Positions 45,372 through 54,620 are shown, counted from the first letter of the stretch. The stretch: 64,000 nucleotides of DNA from Mycolicibacterium sp. P9-64 (GCF_008329605.1 NZ_NPKO01000009.1:186001-250000); one strand, 5' to 3'. Notes: generated from the letters alone by a model not told the origin. A program made the numbers and translations.

Positions 45372-47017
45372 GCCCGGTCCCCAGCGGGTTCACGGGTCTG
45401 CGGAGCGCGGCGCGGCGGGCGGTCCGGCCCAACGGGCTTGAGCGGCAACGGGCTGGTCGTCACCTTGTGGCCACGCACCAACGGAAGCGTGAGCCGGAAG
45501 GACGCGCCCTTGCCCGGCTCGCCCCAAGCTTCCAGACGGCCCTGGTGCAGCCGGGCGTCCTCGATGCTGATCGCCAGGCCCAGACCGGTTCCGCCGGAAC
45601 GCCGTACGCGTGACGGGTCGGACCGCCAGAAGCGGCTGAAGACGAGCTTCTCCTCACCTGGACGAAGACCGACACCGTAGTCGCGCACCGTCACCGCGAC
45701 GGTGTCCTCGTCGGCAACCATCCGGATCCGCACCGGCTTGCCCTCGGCGTGATCGATGGCGTTGGCGATGAGGTTGCGCAGAATCCGTTCCACGCGGCGC
45801 TGATCGACCTCGGCGATCACCTCCGTCGCGGGCATGTCGACGATCAGGTCTACTGCGGCGTCGTTGGCGAGGTGACCGACGTTGTCGAGTGCGCTCTCGA
45901 CCACGGTGCGCAGATCCTCCGACTCGACCGACAACTCGGCGACACCCGCGTCGTGGCGGGAGATCTCCAGCAGGTCGTTGAGCAGCGTCTCGAACCGGTC
46001 CAACTCGCTGACCATCAATTCGGTGGACCGCCGCAGTGCGGGCTCGAGGTCCTCGCTGTGGTCATAGATCAGGTCGGCGGCCATCCGGACCGTCGTCAAC
46101 GGGGTGCGCAGCTCGTGGCTGACGTCGGAGGTGAAGCGGCGCTGAAGATTTCCGAACTCCTCGAGTTGGGTGATCTGCCGCGACAAGCTCTCCGCCATGT
46201 CGTTGAACGACACCGCAAGGCGCGCCATGTCGTCCTCGCCACGCACCGGCATCCGCTCGGTCAGGTGTCCCTCGGCGAACCGTTCGGCGATCCGCGATGC
46301 CGACCGCACCGGGAGCACGATCTGGCGCGCGACGAGGAGGGCGATGGCGGCCAGCAGGCCGAGCAGCACCAGACCACCGGTCAGGATGGTGCCGCGCATC
46401 AGCGCGATGGTGCTCTGCTCGTTGTGCAACGGAAAGATCAGGTACAGCTCGAGATTGGTCACCGGCGACGAGGTCGGGCTGCCGACGATCAGCGCGGGCC
46501 CGGAGAAGCCGTCGGTCCGCACCGTCGCGTACTGATAACTGACCTGGCCGGCCTTGACGAAGTCCCGCAACGTGTTGGGCACCTGGTCGACGGGACCGGC
46601 TGCCGTCGCCGCCCTCGGGCCGTCTCCCGGCACCACCAGCACGGCGTCGAAGGCACCGGCCAGGCCCGCGCCGGAATCGGCCTTGCGGTCGATCAGGGTG
46701 TTGCGCGCCAACTGCAGGCTGCTGTCCAGCGAGCGGGTTTCCTCGCCGCCGACGATCCCGCTGACGGTGTTGCGGGCCCGTTCGATCTCCTCGGTCGCCG
46801 CACGGACCTTGACCTCGAGGGTGCGGTCGGTGATCTGGCTCGTCAGCACGAAGCCCAAGACGAGGATGACGGCCAACGACAGGCCGAGGGTCAACGACAC
46901 GACACGCAGCTGGAGTGACCGGCGCCATGCGAAGCCCAACGCTCGACCCAGCGCTCCCAGCCCGCGCAGCATCGGCGCGGAGCGACTGCGGATGCGCCGT
47001 CTCGAGCTCCAGATCAC
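45368..47017 (-). CDS. mtrB: MtrB sensor histidine kinase
   Basis: The protein has 549 residues. Two transmembrane helices (about 38-60 and 203-225) flank an extracytoplasmic sensor. HAMP follows, then the HisKA phosphoacceptor SHELRTPLTT near residue 305, and an HATPase with N box NLIANAIDHAEG and GGTGLGLAI. It phosphorylates MtrA to control division and cell-wall genes. The GTG start overlaps the mtrA stop (GTGA). The protein is about 18 residues shorter than I recall for M. tuberculosis. Confidence 0.96.
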   Translation of the reverse strand: MIWSSRRRIRSRSAPMLRGLGALGRALGFAWRRSLQLRVVSLTLGLSLAVILVLGFVLTSQITDRTLEVKVRAATEEIERARNTVSGIVGGEETRSLDSSLQLARNTLIDRKADSGAGLAGAFDAVLVVPGDGPRAATAAGPVDQVPNTLRDFVKAGQVSYQYATVRTDGFSGPALIVGSPTSSPVTNLELYLIFPLHNEQSTIALMRGTILTGGLVLLGLLAAIALLVARQIVLPVRSASRIAERFAEGHLTERMPVRGEDDMARLAVSFNDMAESLSRQITQLEEFGNLQRRFTSDVSHELRTPLTTVRMAADLIYDHSEDLEPALRRSTELMVSELDRFETLLNDLLEISRHDAGVAELSVESEDLRTVVESALDNVGHLANDAAVDLIVDMPATEVIAEVDQRRVERILRNLIANAIDHAEGKPVRIRMVADEDTVAVTVRDYGVGLRPGEEKLVFSRFWRSDPSRVRRSGGTGLGLAISIEDARLHQGRLEAWGEPGKGASFRLTLPLVRGHKVTTSPLPLKPVGPDRPPRRAPQTREPAGDRA

Positions 47018-47700
47018 GGAGGTCCGGCCTTGTATCCCACTCCTCGAACGGTGAGCACCACCTGCGGGTTCTCCGGATCCTTCTCGACCTTGGCCCGCAG
47101 CCGCTGGACGTGCACATTCACCAAACGCGTGTCGGCCGGGTGTCGGTATCCCCAGACCTGTTCGAGCAGCACATCCCGAGTAAACACCTGCCGCGGTTTG
47201 CGCGCCAACGCCACCAACAGGTCGAACTCGAGCGGCGTCAACGAGATCTGCTCGTCCATCCGAGTGACCTTGTGAGCAGGCACGTCGATGTCGATGTCGG
47301 CGATCGAGAGCATCTCGGCGGGGCCGTCGTCGTTGCGGCGCAGCCGCGCGCGCACCCTGGCGACGAGCTCCTTCTGCTTGAACGGCTTCATGACGTAGTC
47401 GTCGGCGCCCGATTCCAGACCCAGCACGACGTCCACGGTGTCCGTCTTGGCCGTCAGCATCACGATGGGCACGCCCGAGTCGGCGCGCAGCACGCGACAG
47501 ACGTCGATGCCATTCATGCCTGGCAACATCAGATCCAGCAGCACGAGGTCGGGGCGCAGCTCGCGGACCGCGGTCAGGGCCTGGGTGCCGTCACCGATGA
47601 CTGCGGTGTCGAAACCCTCCCCACGCAGCACGATCGTCAGCATCTCAGCGAGCGACGGGTCGTCATCGACGACTAGGATCCTTTGCCTCATGGTGTCCAT
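47014..47700 (-). CDS. mtrA: MtrA response regulator
   Basis: This 228-residue OmpR-type regulator is almost identical to the M. tuberculosis protein as I remember it. The acidic pocket is VVDDD near residue 11, the phosphoacceptor Asp is in LLDLMLPG near residue 56, Lys is in MKPFKQKELVAR, and a winged-helix DNA-binding domain (QVWGYRHPADTRLVNVHV, quoted in part) ends the protein. It is essential and controls division, dnaA and resuscitation genes. The ATG is at 47700; 63 bp separate it from tmk upstream. Confidence 0.98.
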   Translation of the reverse strand: MDTMRQRILVVDDDPSLAEMLTIVLRGEGFDTAVIGDGTQALTAVRELRPDLVLLDLMLPGMNGIDVCRVLRADSGVPIVMLTAKTDTVDVVLGLESGADDYVMKPFKQKELVARVRARLRRNDDGPAEMLSIADIDIDVPAHKVTRMDEQISLTPLEFDLLVALARKPRQVFTRDVLLEQVWGYRHPADTRLVNVHVQRLRAKVEKDPENPQVVLTVRGVGYKAGPP

Positions 47701-47763
47701 GGTGTCACCGAATCGCGATAAACCTGGGATACCACACCGGGTGTTTTGCGCCCTGAGCCCAGT

Positions 47764-48393
47764 TCAGGAGGCCAGCGTCGACGCGAGATCGGCGGCGTCG
47801 ACGTCTGGCCCGGCCACCACCCAGCGTCCACCCCACTGCGCGGCGGCCAATGCGGCGTAGGCCTCGTTGGTGCGGCGCTGGAGACCGTCGTCGCGCTCGT
47901 AGGCGTCGCGGGCGCGGTCGGCGTCGACCTCGGCGCGACGCTGCGCGCGTTGCGCGGCAAGTTCGGTTGGCACGGCGAGCAGCACCTGCCAGTCCGGGGC
48001 GGGGTTGCCAAGACGCTCGAACTCCAGCTCGCGCACCCAGGCCACGACTTCCCCGTCGACGCTCTGGTGCAGCCGTGCGGCGCTGTAGGCGGCATTGGAT
48101 GCGACGTAACGGTCGAGGATGACGACGTCGTGGTCGGCACAGCGGCTCGCGATCTCGGCATGCGCACCGGCGCGGTCCAACGCGAACAGGACCGCCATGG
48201 CGTACACCGACGACGACAGGTCTCCGTGGCCGCCGTGCAACGCCTCGGCGGCCAGATCGGCGTGCACGGAGGCGCCGTACCGGGGGAAGGCCAGGGTGGC
48301 GACCGACTTGCCTGCGGATTCGAACGCCGTACGCAGACCCTGGGTCAGGGTGTGCTTGCCGGCGCCGTCGACGCCCTCGATCGCAATGAGCAC
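47764..48393 (-). CDS. tmk: Thymidylate kinase
   Basis: The 209-residue kinase makes dTDP from dTMP. The P-loop EGVDGAGKHT is near residues 6-15, DRYVASNAAY is near residue 94, and FPRYG is in the dTMP-binding part. As in M. tuberculosis, His replaces a more usual Thr/Ser context in the P-loop. The GTG start at 48393 is directly before the first strand. In M. tuberculosis sahH lies next upstream; here the toxin locus begins 86 bp away on the other strand. Confidence 0.95.
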   Translation of the reverse strand: MLIAIEGVDGAGKHTLTQGLRTAFESAGKSVATLAFPRYGASVHADLAAEALHGGHGDLSSSVYAMAVLFALDRAGAHAEIASRCADHDVVILDRYVASNAAYSAARLHQSVDGEVVAWVRELEFERLGNPAPDWQVLLAVPTELAAQRAQRRAEVDADRARDAYERDDGLQRRTNEAYAALAAAQWGGRWVVAGPDVDAADLASTLAS

Positions 48394-48479
48394 GAGCCGC
48401 AGCGTAACTGGTGCGTCCAACCCCCGACGACCGCCGATAGGCTCGAAAGCCGACCGTCTAGTGGGTGGAGGTCTGTCGG

Positions 48480-49277
48480 GTGGGGCAGTCGATGGAAGCC
48501 GTCGAATCGGAGTTGCACGCCGCATCCGCGCGTCTGGAGAGCGCCGCTCAACGGCTGAAGGACGGGTTGGCCACCGTCAACGACGAGACCACGTTGCTGC
48601 TCGGTGCCGGATGGAAGGGCGGGGCGGCGTCGGCCTACGGCCCGGCGTGGGACGGCTGGCACGAGGGAGCGGAACAGGTCGTTGCGGCCTTGCAACGGAT
48701 GTCGGAGCTGTTGTCGATCGCCGGCAAGGAGTACGCCAAGACCGACCAGTCCGGCGCCGACGCACTCGGCTCGACGGTCCAGAGTTCGGGCGGGGCGACG
48801 GGAAGCGGCGGCAGCGGTGCTCCAGAGCCTCAGAGCCCGCCCAACCTCGGATTGGGCAGCGGAACCGGCGGTGGGAGCGCGGGCGGACAGTCCGGAGACA
48901 TCGGACAGCAGGCGATGTCGTCGGTCTCGCAGCTCGGTCAGGCGGCCGCCGGGATGGCACAGCAGTCGGCGCAGGCGGTGGCGGGCATTGCCCAGCAGGC
49001 CGCGCAACTGGCGATGGGGCTCGCTCAGCAGGCCGGGCAGGCTCACGAGGGCGGGGATGCTCAGGCCGACAAGGCCGACCAGGGCGACTCCCCGACCGCC
49101 CAGGGCGACGAAGACAAGAAGGAAGACGAGCGCGAGCGCGACGAGGCCGAGAAGCGTGACCGCGAACGGGACGGGGCCGCAGCACCTTCCGGCGAACAGT
49201 CGACGGGAACCGCGCCCGTCACTCTTGGCGACGCGACACCGGCGCCCAAGGACCAGGCAATCAAGAGGACACGATGA
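48480..49277 (+). CDS. Large WXG100-family protein with YxxxD export signal (ESX substrate/partner)
   Basis: The protein has 265 residues. Residues 1-92 form a WXG100 helical hairpin with W45-K-G47, closed by the type VII signal Y85-A-K-T-D89. A Gly/Ser/Pro linker follows, then a Gln/Ala helical stretch (AQQSAQAVAGIAQQAAQL) and a highly charged Glu/Lys/Arg/Asp C-terminus. A GGAGG eight bases before the GTG fixes the start; TAGGCT at 48438 could be its -10. It overlaps the next gene by ATGA and is probably the secretion partner for it and the toxin. Confidence 0.88.
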   Translation: MGQSMEAVESELHAASARLESAAQRLKDGLATVNDETTLLLGAGWKGGAASAYGPAWDGWHEGAEQVVAALQRMSELLSIAGKEYAKTDQSGADALGSTVQSSGGATGSGGSGAPEPQSPPNLGLGSGTGGGSAGGQSGDIGQQAMSSVSQLGQAAAGMAQQSAQAVAGIAQQAAQLAMGLAQQAGQAHEGGDAQADKADQGDSPTAQGDEDKKEDERERDEAEKRDRERDGAAAPSGEQSTGTAPVTLGDATPAPKDQAIKRTR

Positions 49278-49564
49278 CTGAGCTGGTTGTCGATTTCGCG
49301 AAGATGCTGGCGGCCATCGGTCACATGACCAAGTTCGAAGCGGACGTCAAGGAAGTCCTGGCGGACGTCGACCAGTCCATGGCCACATTGCGGGCGACAT
49401 GGCACGGCGAGGCGTCGGACCAACAGGCGCAGGCGCAGCAGCAGTGGGACACCGGCGCCGAACAGATGAACACGTCGCTCGATCAGCTGAAGAAGATCGC
49501 CCAGGCAGCGGAGAAGAACTACACGCAAGCGGTCAAGAAGAACGCGGAGATGTGGGCGCAGTAA
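49274..49564 (+). CDS. Small WXG100 protein (EsxA/B-like)
   Basis: This 96-residue protein is fully helical with the WXG turn present as W43-H-G45. It has the typical EsxA/EsxB length but lacks a C-terminal YxxxD (the equivalent region reads YTQAV). It therefore probably pairs with the upstream YxxxD-bearing WXG protein as a heterodimer. The ATG overlaps the previous stop (ATGA). The following toxin gene begins inside its last codons. No ESX core component is encoded in the window. Confidence 0.92.
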   Translation: MTELVVDFAKMLAAIGHMTKFEADVKEVLADVDQSMATLRATWHGEASDQQAQAQQQWDTGAEQMNTSLDQLKKIAQAAEKNYTQAVKKNAEMWAQ

Positions 49565-52500
49565 CCGCGGGTGGCCGCATCGAGGTCGATCCCGAGGTTC
49601 TGCTGCGGGCCGGCCAGAAGGTGGGCTGGATCGGCGCGCAGCTGGACGCGCTGTCGACGTCCCTCGGCGCGGCGTTGGGTAGCGGCATCGCCTCGGGTTG
49701 GGATCCAGCCGGGGCCCACTTCGGGTTGACCTACGGAGACAGTGCCCAGAAGTTCGCCGATACGCTGGCAGAAGCTGCGAACGCCTTCAAGTTCTCCGGC
49801 CAACGTTTGGAGGCGACGGGCTACAACTACAAGAACGCCGACGCCGGGTCGACCATCGGTGGAGGCGGGCCCATGGGCTCGGTAGGTGCCGCGCCCAGTG
49901 AGACGAAGGCCGTAGACGCGCCCACGGGCCCGAGCGGGGCGATCGTTCCCCCGCCGCCCAATTGGTGGCTGATCGAAGGGTTGCTCAACGCGATACCGGT
50001 GATCGGGTCAGTTGCGGGTGCGGTCATGACGTGGCCCACGGGCAATCCGTCCTTGATGCGTCTCACCGCAGCACAATGGAAGAACTTCGCCACCGGCTTG
50101 TCTGCTTTCAACGACGAGCTGCCGGCACTGAAAACCGCGCTGTCACAACAGCACATCCCCGAACAGGGAAGAATCCAGGAGTGTCTCGGGGACATCGGTG
50201 AGTACTTGCCGGCGTTGTCGGAACATGCGACGACCATGGCGACCAACACCGACGATTTCGCCAATGGCGTGCAGAAGGCCCAGGACGCCATCCGCCGCCT
50301 CTTGGACCGTATTTCCCTCGACGGCCTGTGGGACACCGTCACGGGCATCTTCAGCGGCGACGGTCTCGACATCCTGCAACAAATCGCCGACGACGTCGGC
50401 GCGGTCCTGGAGAACTTTCAGAACGAAGTCAAGGGAATCGTCGGACTACTCGCTGACCTCTCCAAAGCCCTCGGCGAGGCATTGGATGCATTCCAGAAGT
50501 GGGTAAAACCCGCCTTGATCGCCACCTTTGGCGATGAAGTGGGAGGCGCCCTCGCCGACGCGGTCACGTTCTACACCGACGTCCAGCTCGGTTTAATCAA
50601 TAGCGTGATCGGCACCGTGTCGGGCTTGGTGTCGCTGGCCGATGTCGACACGTTGAAGGGCATGGCCGAGATGGCCCTGTCGGTGGCCGAGGATCCATCG
50701 AAGCTGCCCGGCGTGCTGGAAAACATGGGCAAGCAGTTCATCGCCTACGACCAGTTGACCGGTGACCACCCGGGTAGGGGTGTCGGCGAGGCAGCGGGCA
50801 ACATCGGAATGCTCTTCCTCCCCGGCGGGGCGGCCACCAAGACGGGTTCCATAGCCAAGGGCCTGAGGTACGGCAGCAAGCTGCTCGAGGAGGGACGCCT
50901 CCCCCGCATCTCGGACATTCCCGGTTTGGGCGGCGGCAAGTCCCTTCCCTCCGTGGACAATCTGCCAGGGGCCGGGCCCGGTCACCCGGGAGTTCCGGAG
51001 TTCACACCGCCGCGGATCCCCGAATCGCTGGTCGACCCTCCTTCTGCTCCGCACGCGCCCGAGGCGCCACACACTCCGCAGGAACTTGGCGGCTCAGGCG
51101 GGCCACCCGGAGGCGGTCCGCCCGATCCTCCTGGCGGACGGCCCGTCGGTCCGCCCGACTCCGGGCCGGGCCGGGCCGACGGCCCCGCGCCGCAGTCGCC
51201 ATCGTCGGGTGCTGGTGAGCCGCCACGTGTTTCGGAACCGACCGCACCAACGGCGCCCAGCCACGCGCCTTCTTCTGGCGATGCGCCGGCACCTGCCGCC
51301 CAGCACTCGCCCGAATCACCAAGCCCTGCAAGCCCTCACGAGGCTGGCGGCCAATCGCCGTCGGAGCCTGGCCCCTCGCCGACCGAGCACTCGCCGGCGA
51401 CACCGGAGCCTTCTGGGAATGGCGTGGCCGAACCGCGGCCCGACGGCAACCATGCGCCGAACGAGAGCCATCAGCCGACTACCCAGGGCGGCACCGGAGG
51501 GCCGGGCGACGGCACGCACGCGCCCGCCGATCACCAACCTGCCCATACCCCCGCCGCTGAATCTCCCGCCGCTCACGAACCGTCCAGAACCGACGGCGGC
51601 CAGCCCTACGAACCGACGCACACGCCGGGTGACGCGAACACCCAGCCACAACAGCCTGCAGCAACGACGCCGGCTCCCATGGCAGGCGGTATGCCGATGG
51701 CACCGCACGCTGGGGGCGGAGTGCACAGCCCATCCGACGGCCCAGCTAGGGCGCAGACCCCAGAGGCCCCCGCGCGCACGCCGGAATCCAAGGCACCGCA
51801 GGCCGGTTCACCGGAGACCCCGCGCACGCAGGCGCCCGCGAGTGCCGGGCCAGGCCCGAGTAACTCGCCGTCGGCCCCGGTCAATATGCCGTCGAGCAAT
51901 ACGCCGACAGCACCGGTGAGTCCTGCAGCGACACAACATCTGTCGCCTACGAGTGAAGCGTCCCGCCCAGGACCTGAGACATCCACCCCGAAGTCAGGCG
52001 ACGGTCCGCGTGATGGCGCACCGCCAGCCCACCCAACGCCTCACGACACACCAAGCACGCCGGCCGCTCATCAGCCCGATCCGCCTGGCTCCCAACCGAA
52101 CCCCGGCGCCGGAAACACGCCCAACCAGCCCACGAATCCCCCAGGACCCGTTGGCAACCCGGCGGATGCGCGCGCGTTTGGAGAGCATGGGCTAGACGAC
52201 CTTGAGGATCCCGCCCACCAGACCGCAGTGGAGAATGCGCTCCGCGATTCTCAGGGCAACAACCTCGTGCATGCCGACCCACGAACAAACGACTATGGGC
52301 ACCTCGTGAACGATGGTGGGGACACGGTTGCGGGACGCTCCAACAACTGCCTCGATTGCTCGTTGTCGGCATTGTCCTCGTTTCGAGGGGAGCCGACCGT
52401 ATCGGTGCCCCGGTACCCGGACGAATTGCCGGACGGCACGGTCGACCGGCGATCGGGTGAACAGGGTGGCCTACGTCGCGCAGAGGACTGGCTTGGCAGC

Positions 52501-54207
52501 GGGCTGCTCGAGTTCAAACACATCCCTGAACACACCTTCAAGAATCCGACCATCGCGGATCACTTCAATGCGGTTCATCAGTACATCGATAATCTCGGGC
52601 CCGGGTCGTCCGCCTTGGTAGTCAATGGTTGGCATGCACGGGATTTCCACACGGGCGACCCCCTCTACCACTCCGATGGCACGCCGGTGACCGAAGGTTC
52701 CCACGCGACCGTCGTCGTGTATCCCGAAGGTGCAAGCCACCCGGTGTGGTGGGATCCCCAGCAGGGCCTGACTTCTGACCATCCACCTGCCTGGATGGTC
52801 GACGACTCGTCGTACGTCAATTTCACGCCGATCGAACCCAGCGGAGGAGCACACCATGGCGGAGCTGGAAACCAGGGAACAGGCACTGGCGTATCTGGCG
52901 CAAATGTCGCCGACCGAGACATTCCAAGTGCAACCGTTCCCGAGCGGATGGGTGGCGACGAAAGTCCTGAGCCCCGAGCAGATGACGACGGGCGCGGCGG
53001 TGGGCCTGGCGCGCCTGGTGATCGACTCGGAGACGGGGATCATCTACCAGTATCCGAGTTGGTCGACGAAGATGGTGGCGGAAGCCCACACGACGGCCAA
53101 GCAGACGGGCGTGAAACGGGGCCGTCAGATCTATCCGTACCAGTGGACGATCACGGTGCAGCGCATTCAGGAGAACGAGCAGACGATCACTTATCAGCTG
53201 ACGGCGGAGTCACTGACCGATCCCCCGGAACCGACCCAACAACATCCGCTGACGATCGAGAAGCACACGCACCGATACGACCCGAGGGACTCACTGTCGA
53301 GCACGGCGATGGCCCACGCCAGATGGGTGAGCCGTCAGAACCAGGGAGTGTGGCCGGAAGTGGACACGACTCAGGAGTAGGCGAGCACGACTCCGATCGA
53401 TCCGCCGACGATCACCACGAAGATCACGAACCCCACACTGGCGACCACGCTCCCAGCGACCAGAACGGGCCGGCTGACAAGTCACGCATCTACTCGATGA
53501 TGGATGGCACCTCGCACACAACAGCTTTCGCGCCGGAGCAGTTACTAGACAATCAACGCGTCACTGATGCCCTGAACAGACACGGCGTCAGCAAGAGCCA
53601 CTTTGTCAATTTGATCAACACCCCGACCGACATCTTGACCCCAGCAGAGCGCGGTCTGCTCAACGCCGTACGCGACGACCTGCCCGCCCCGACGCGGGAC
53701 ACTGTGATGCAAAAGGTAGTTCCGCCAGGGTACTTCGATGATGCAGGCAACCTCGTCCAGAGTCGCGCTGATGACTACATCATGGGGAACAACCCCGGAA
53801 TGCGCGTGGACCGAGTCGGCGGAGCGGTCACCTTCGCAGACGACACGGCGCACCTCTCGACTCCCCGACAAATCCACGATGGGCTGCGCCTGGACTACAC
53901 AGACACGCCCTTCGCGCCGCACGATCCGGGAACTCACATCATCCGATTCCAACAGGACCCGAGTTCCCCTGGCTACTACGAAGTGCCACGAAACTCTGAT
54001 ATGGGAGGCAACGGCACCTATGACACATGGGATGACCCGTTCACAGGCAATGGATTCACCAAGTCCAGCACCGACGTCAATCCTGAATACATTGCCAAGA
54101 ACATCACGATGCAAGACGGTGCCGAGATGTGGGAGGTCCTCGATGACGGAACGCAACGCCTGGTCGCAGTACTCCAAGGCAAAACTTGGATCCCGCAGGG
54201 CAATTGA
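49552..54207 (+). CDS. ESX polymorphic toxin with papain-fold (Tox-PL) domain and second C-terminal domain
   Basis: The frame encodes about 1,551 residues. Residues 1-105 resemble a WXG100-type N-terminal domain (G49-W50-D51) ending in the export signal Y93-x3-D97. A helical region runs to about 480, then a Pro/Ser/Ala-rich linker to about 870. Residues 875-1096 form a Tox-PL glutamine-deamidase/protease-like domain with NNCLDC (Cys933/936), His1051 and Asp1068. Residues 1100-1310 are an acidic Asp/His/Gly linker that coincides with the nested immunity gene. Residues 1312-1551 are a second domain I cannot name. The GTG start is uncertain. The stop overlaps the next ATG (TGATG). Confidence 0.82.
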   Translation: MGAVTAGGRIEVDPEVLLRAGQKVGWIGAQLDALSTSLGAALGSGIASGWDPAGAHFGLTYGDSAQKFADTLAEAANAFKFSGQRLEATGYNYKNADAGSTIGGGGPMGSVGAAPSETKAVDAPTGPSGAIVPPPPNWWLIEGLLNAIPVIGSVAGAVMTWPTGNPSLMRLTAAQWKNFATGLSAFNDELPALKTALSQQHIPEQGRIQECLGDIGEYLPALSEHATTMATNTDDFANGVQKAQDAIRRLLDRISLDGLWDTVTGIFSGDGLDILQQIADDVGAVLENFQNEVKGIVGLLADLSKALGEALDAFQKWVKPALIATFGDEVGGALADAVTFYTDVQLGLINSVIGTVSGLVSLADVDTLKGMAEMALSVAEDPSKLPGVLENMGKQFIAYDQLTGDHPGRGVGEAAGNIGMLFLPGGAATKTGSIAKGLRYGSKLLEEGRLPRISDIPGLGGGKSLPSVDNLPGAGPGHPGVPEFTPPRIPESLVDPPSAPHAPEAPHTPQELGGSGGPPGGGPPDPPGGRPVGPPDSGPGRADGPAPQSPSSGAGEPPRVSEPTAPTAPSHAPSSGDAPAPAAQHSPESPSPASPHEAGGQSPSEPGPSPTEHSPATPEPSGNGVAEPRPDGNHAPNESHQPTTQGGTGGPGDGTHAPADHQPAHTPAAESPAAHEPSRTDGGQPYEPTHTPGDANTQPQQPAATTPAPMAGGMPMAPHAGGGVHSPSDGPARAQTPEAPARTPESKAPQAGSPETPRTQAPASAGPGPSNSPSAPVNMPSSNTPTAPVSPAATQHLSPTSEASRPGPETSTPKSGDGPRDGAPPAHPTPHDTPSTPAAHQPDPPGSQPNPGAGNTPNQPTNPPGPVGNPADARAFGEHGLDDLEDPAHQTAVENALRDSQGNNLVHADPRTNDYGHLVNDGGDTVAGRSNNCLDCSLSALSSFRGEPTVSVPRYPDELPDGTVDRRSGEQGGLRRAEDWLGSGLLEFKHIPEHTFKNPTIADHFNAVHQYIDNLGPGSSALVVNGWHARDFHTGDPLYHSDGTPVTEGSHATVVVYPEGASHPVWWDPQQGLTSDHPPAWMVDDSSYVNFTPIEPSGGAHHGGAGNQGTGTGVSGANVADRDIPSATVPERMGGDESPEPRADDDGRGGGPGAPGDRLGDGDHLPVSELVDEDGGGSPHDGQADGRETGPSDLSVPVDDHGAAHSGERADDHLSADGGVTDRSPGTDPTTSADDREAHAPIRPEGLTVEHGDGPRQMGEPSEPGSVAGSGHDSGVGEHDSDRSADDHHEDHEPHTGDHAPSDQNGPADKSRIYSMMDGTSHTTAFAPEQLLDNQRVTDALNRHGVSKSHFVNLINTPTDILTPAERGLLNAVRDDLPAPTRDTVMQKVVPPGYFDDAGNLVQSRADDYIMGNNPGMRVDRVGGAVTFADDTAHLSTPRQIHDGLRLDYTDTPFAPHDPGTHIIRFQQDPSSPGYYEVPRNSDMGGNGTYDTWDDPFTGNGFTKSSTDVNPEYIAKNITMQDGAEMWEVLDDGTQRLVAVLQGKTWIPQGN
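52856..53380 (+). CDS. Nested immunity-like gene inside the toxin ORF (different frame)
   Basis: This 174-residue protein lies wholly within the toxin ORF, in the +1 frame relative to it. A GGAGG eight bases before its ATG and a well-formed globular composition (Trp, Tyr, Ile and Gln spread throughout) support it as real. It begins 18 bp after the Tox-PL domain ends, exactly where a Tox-PL immunity gene is expected. The middle (GWVATKVL..., then LVIDSETGIIYQYPS) loosely recalls YrhB/Imm35-type immunity proteins, but that match is weak. It probably neutralises the papain-fold domain. Confidence 0.8.
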   Translation: MAELETREQALAYLAQMSPTETFQVQPFPSGWVATKVLSPEQMTTGAAVGLARLVIDSETGIIYQYPSWSTKMVAEAHTTAKQTGVKRGRQIYPYQWTITVQRIQENEQTITYQLTAESLTDPPEPTQQHPLTIEKHTHRYDPRDSLSSTAMAHARWVSRQNQGVWPEVDTTQE

Positions 54208-54620
54208 TGAGTGAGATACCAATGACCGGCGCAGTCGCTGAGTACCGCGGGCAGCGATTCAAGATCTTGTTTGGCGGTGACGAATGGGTAGCCCTGCGCG
54301 CCGACGCCGGACTGGACGTACCAGACGCCTTCGCCCGAGGCGAGTCGCCGGATGGGCCCGGGCGCTACGAACCGTGGGCGAAGGTGCCAACGTCTGCTCT
54401 CGACGGCGTGGTGGACGTCGTTGTCTCCGGAACCCTTGCTGGCTACCCCGTGTCCCTTCAATGGCGCGCGCCCGACGGGCGGATCGGCGTGGAGTTCGTC
54501 GGCCCTCCCGCGGTGGCCCGCGAGCTCGGGTTGGATGGAGACCAGTACATGGGATGGACCGGACTCTTCGCGCCCGAAGAATTCAAGGACATCCGAGTTG
54601 AGGAGACCCGACGTGCCTGA
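54207..54620 (+). CDS. Immunity-like protein, copy 1 of a three-domain family
   Basis: The protein has 137 residues and its ATG overlaps the toxin stop. I do not know its family, but it shares a pattern by eye with the C-terminal half of the next protein and with the protein at 55490: a start of the type AEYRGQRFKI, a following W-x-A-L/W-L-H strand, a V-S/T-G-T-x-x-G-x-P core, and an ending of the type APEEFKDIRVEE. Position suggests immunity to the second toxin domain. There is no signal peptide. Confidence 0.72.
   Translation: MSEIPMTGAVAEYRGQRFKILFGGDEWVALRADAGLDVPDAFARGESPDGPGRYEPWAKVPTSALDGVVDVVVSGTLAGYPVSLQWRAPDGRIGVEFVGPPAVARELGLDGDQYMGWTGLFAPEEFKDIRVEETRRA

Noticed and set aside
53497..54207. 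The last toxin domain as a separate gene starting at ATG 53497
   Set aside because: There is no ribosome binding site and no export domain, and the frame is continuous with the upstream toxin; an orphan-cassette origin remains possible.
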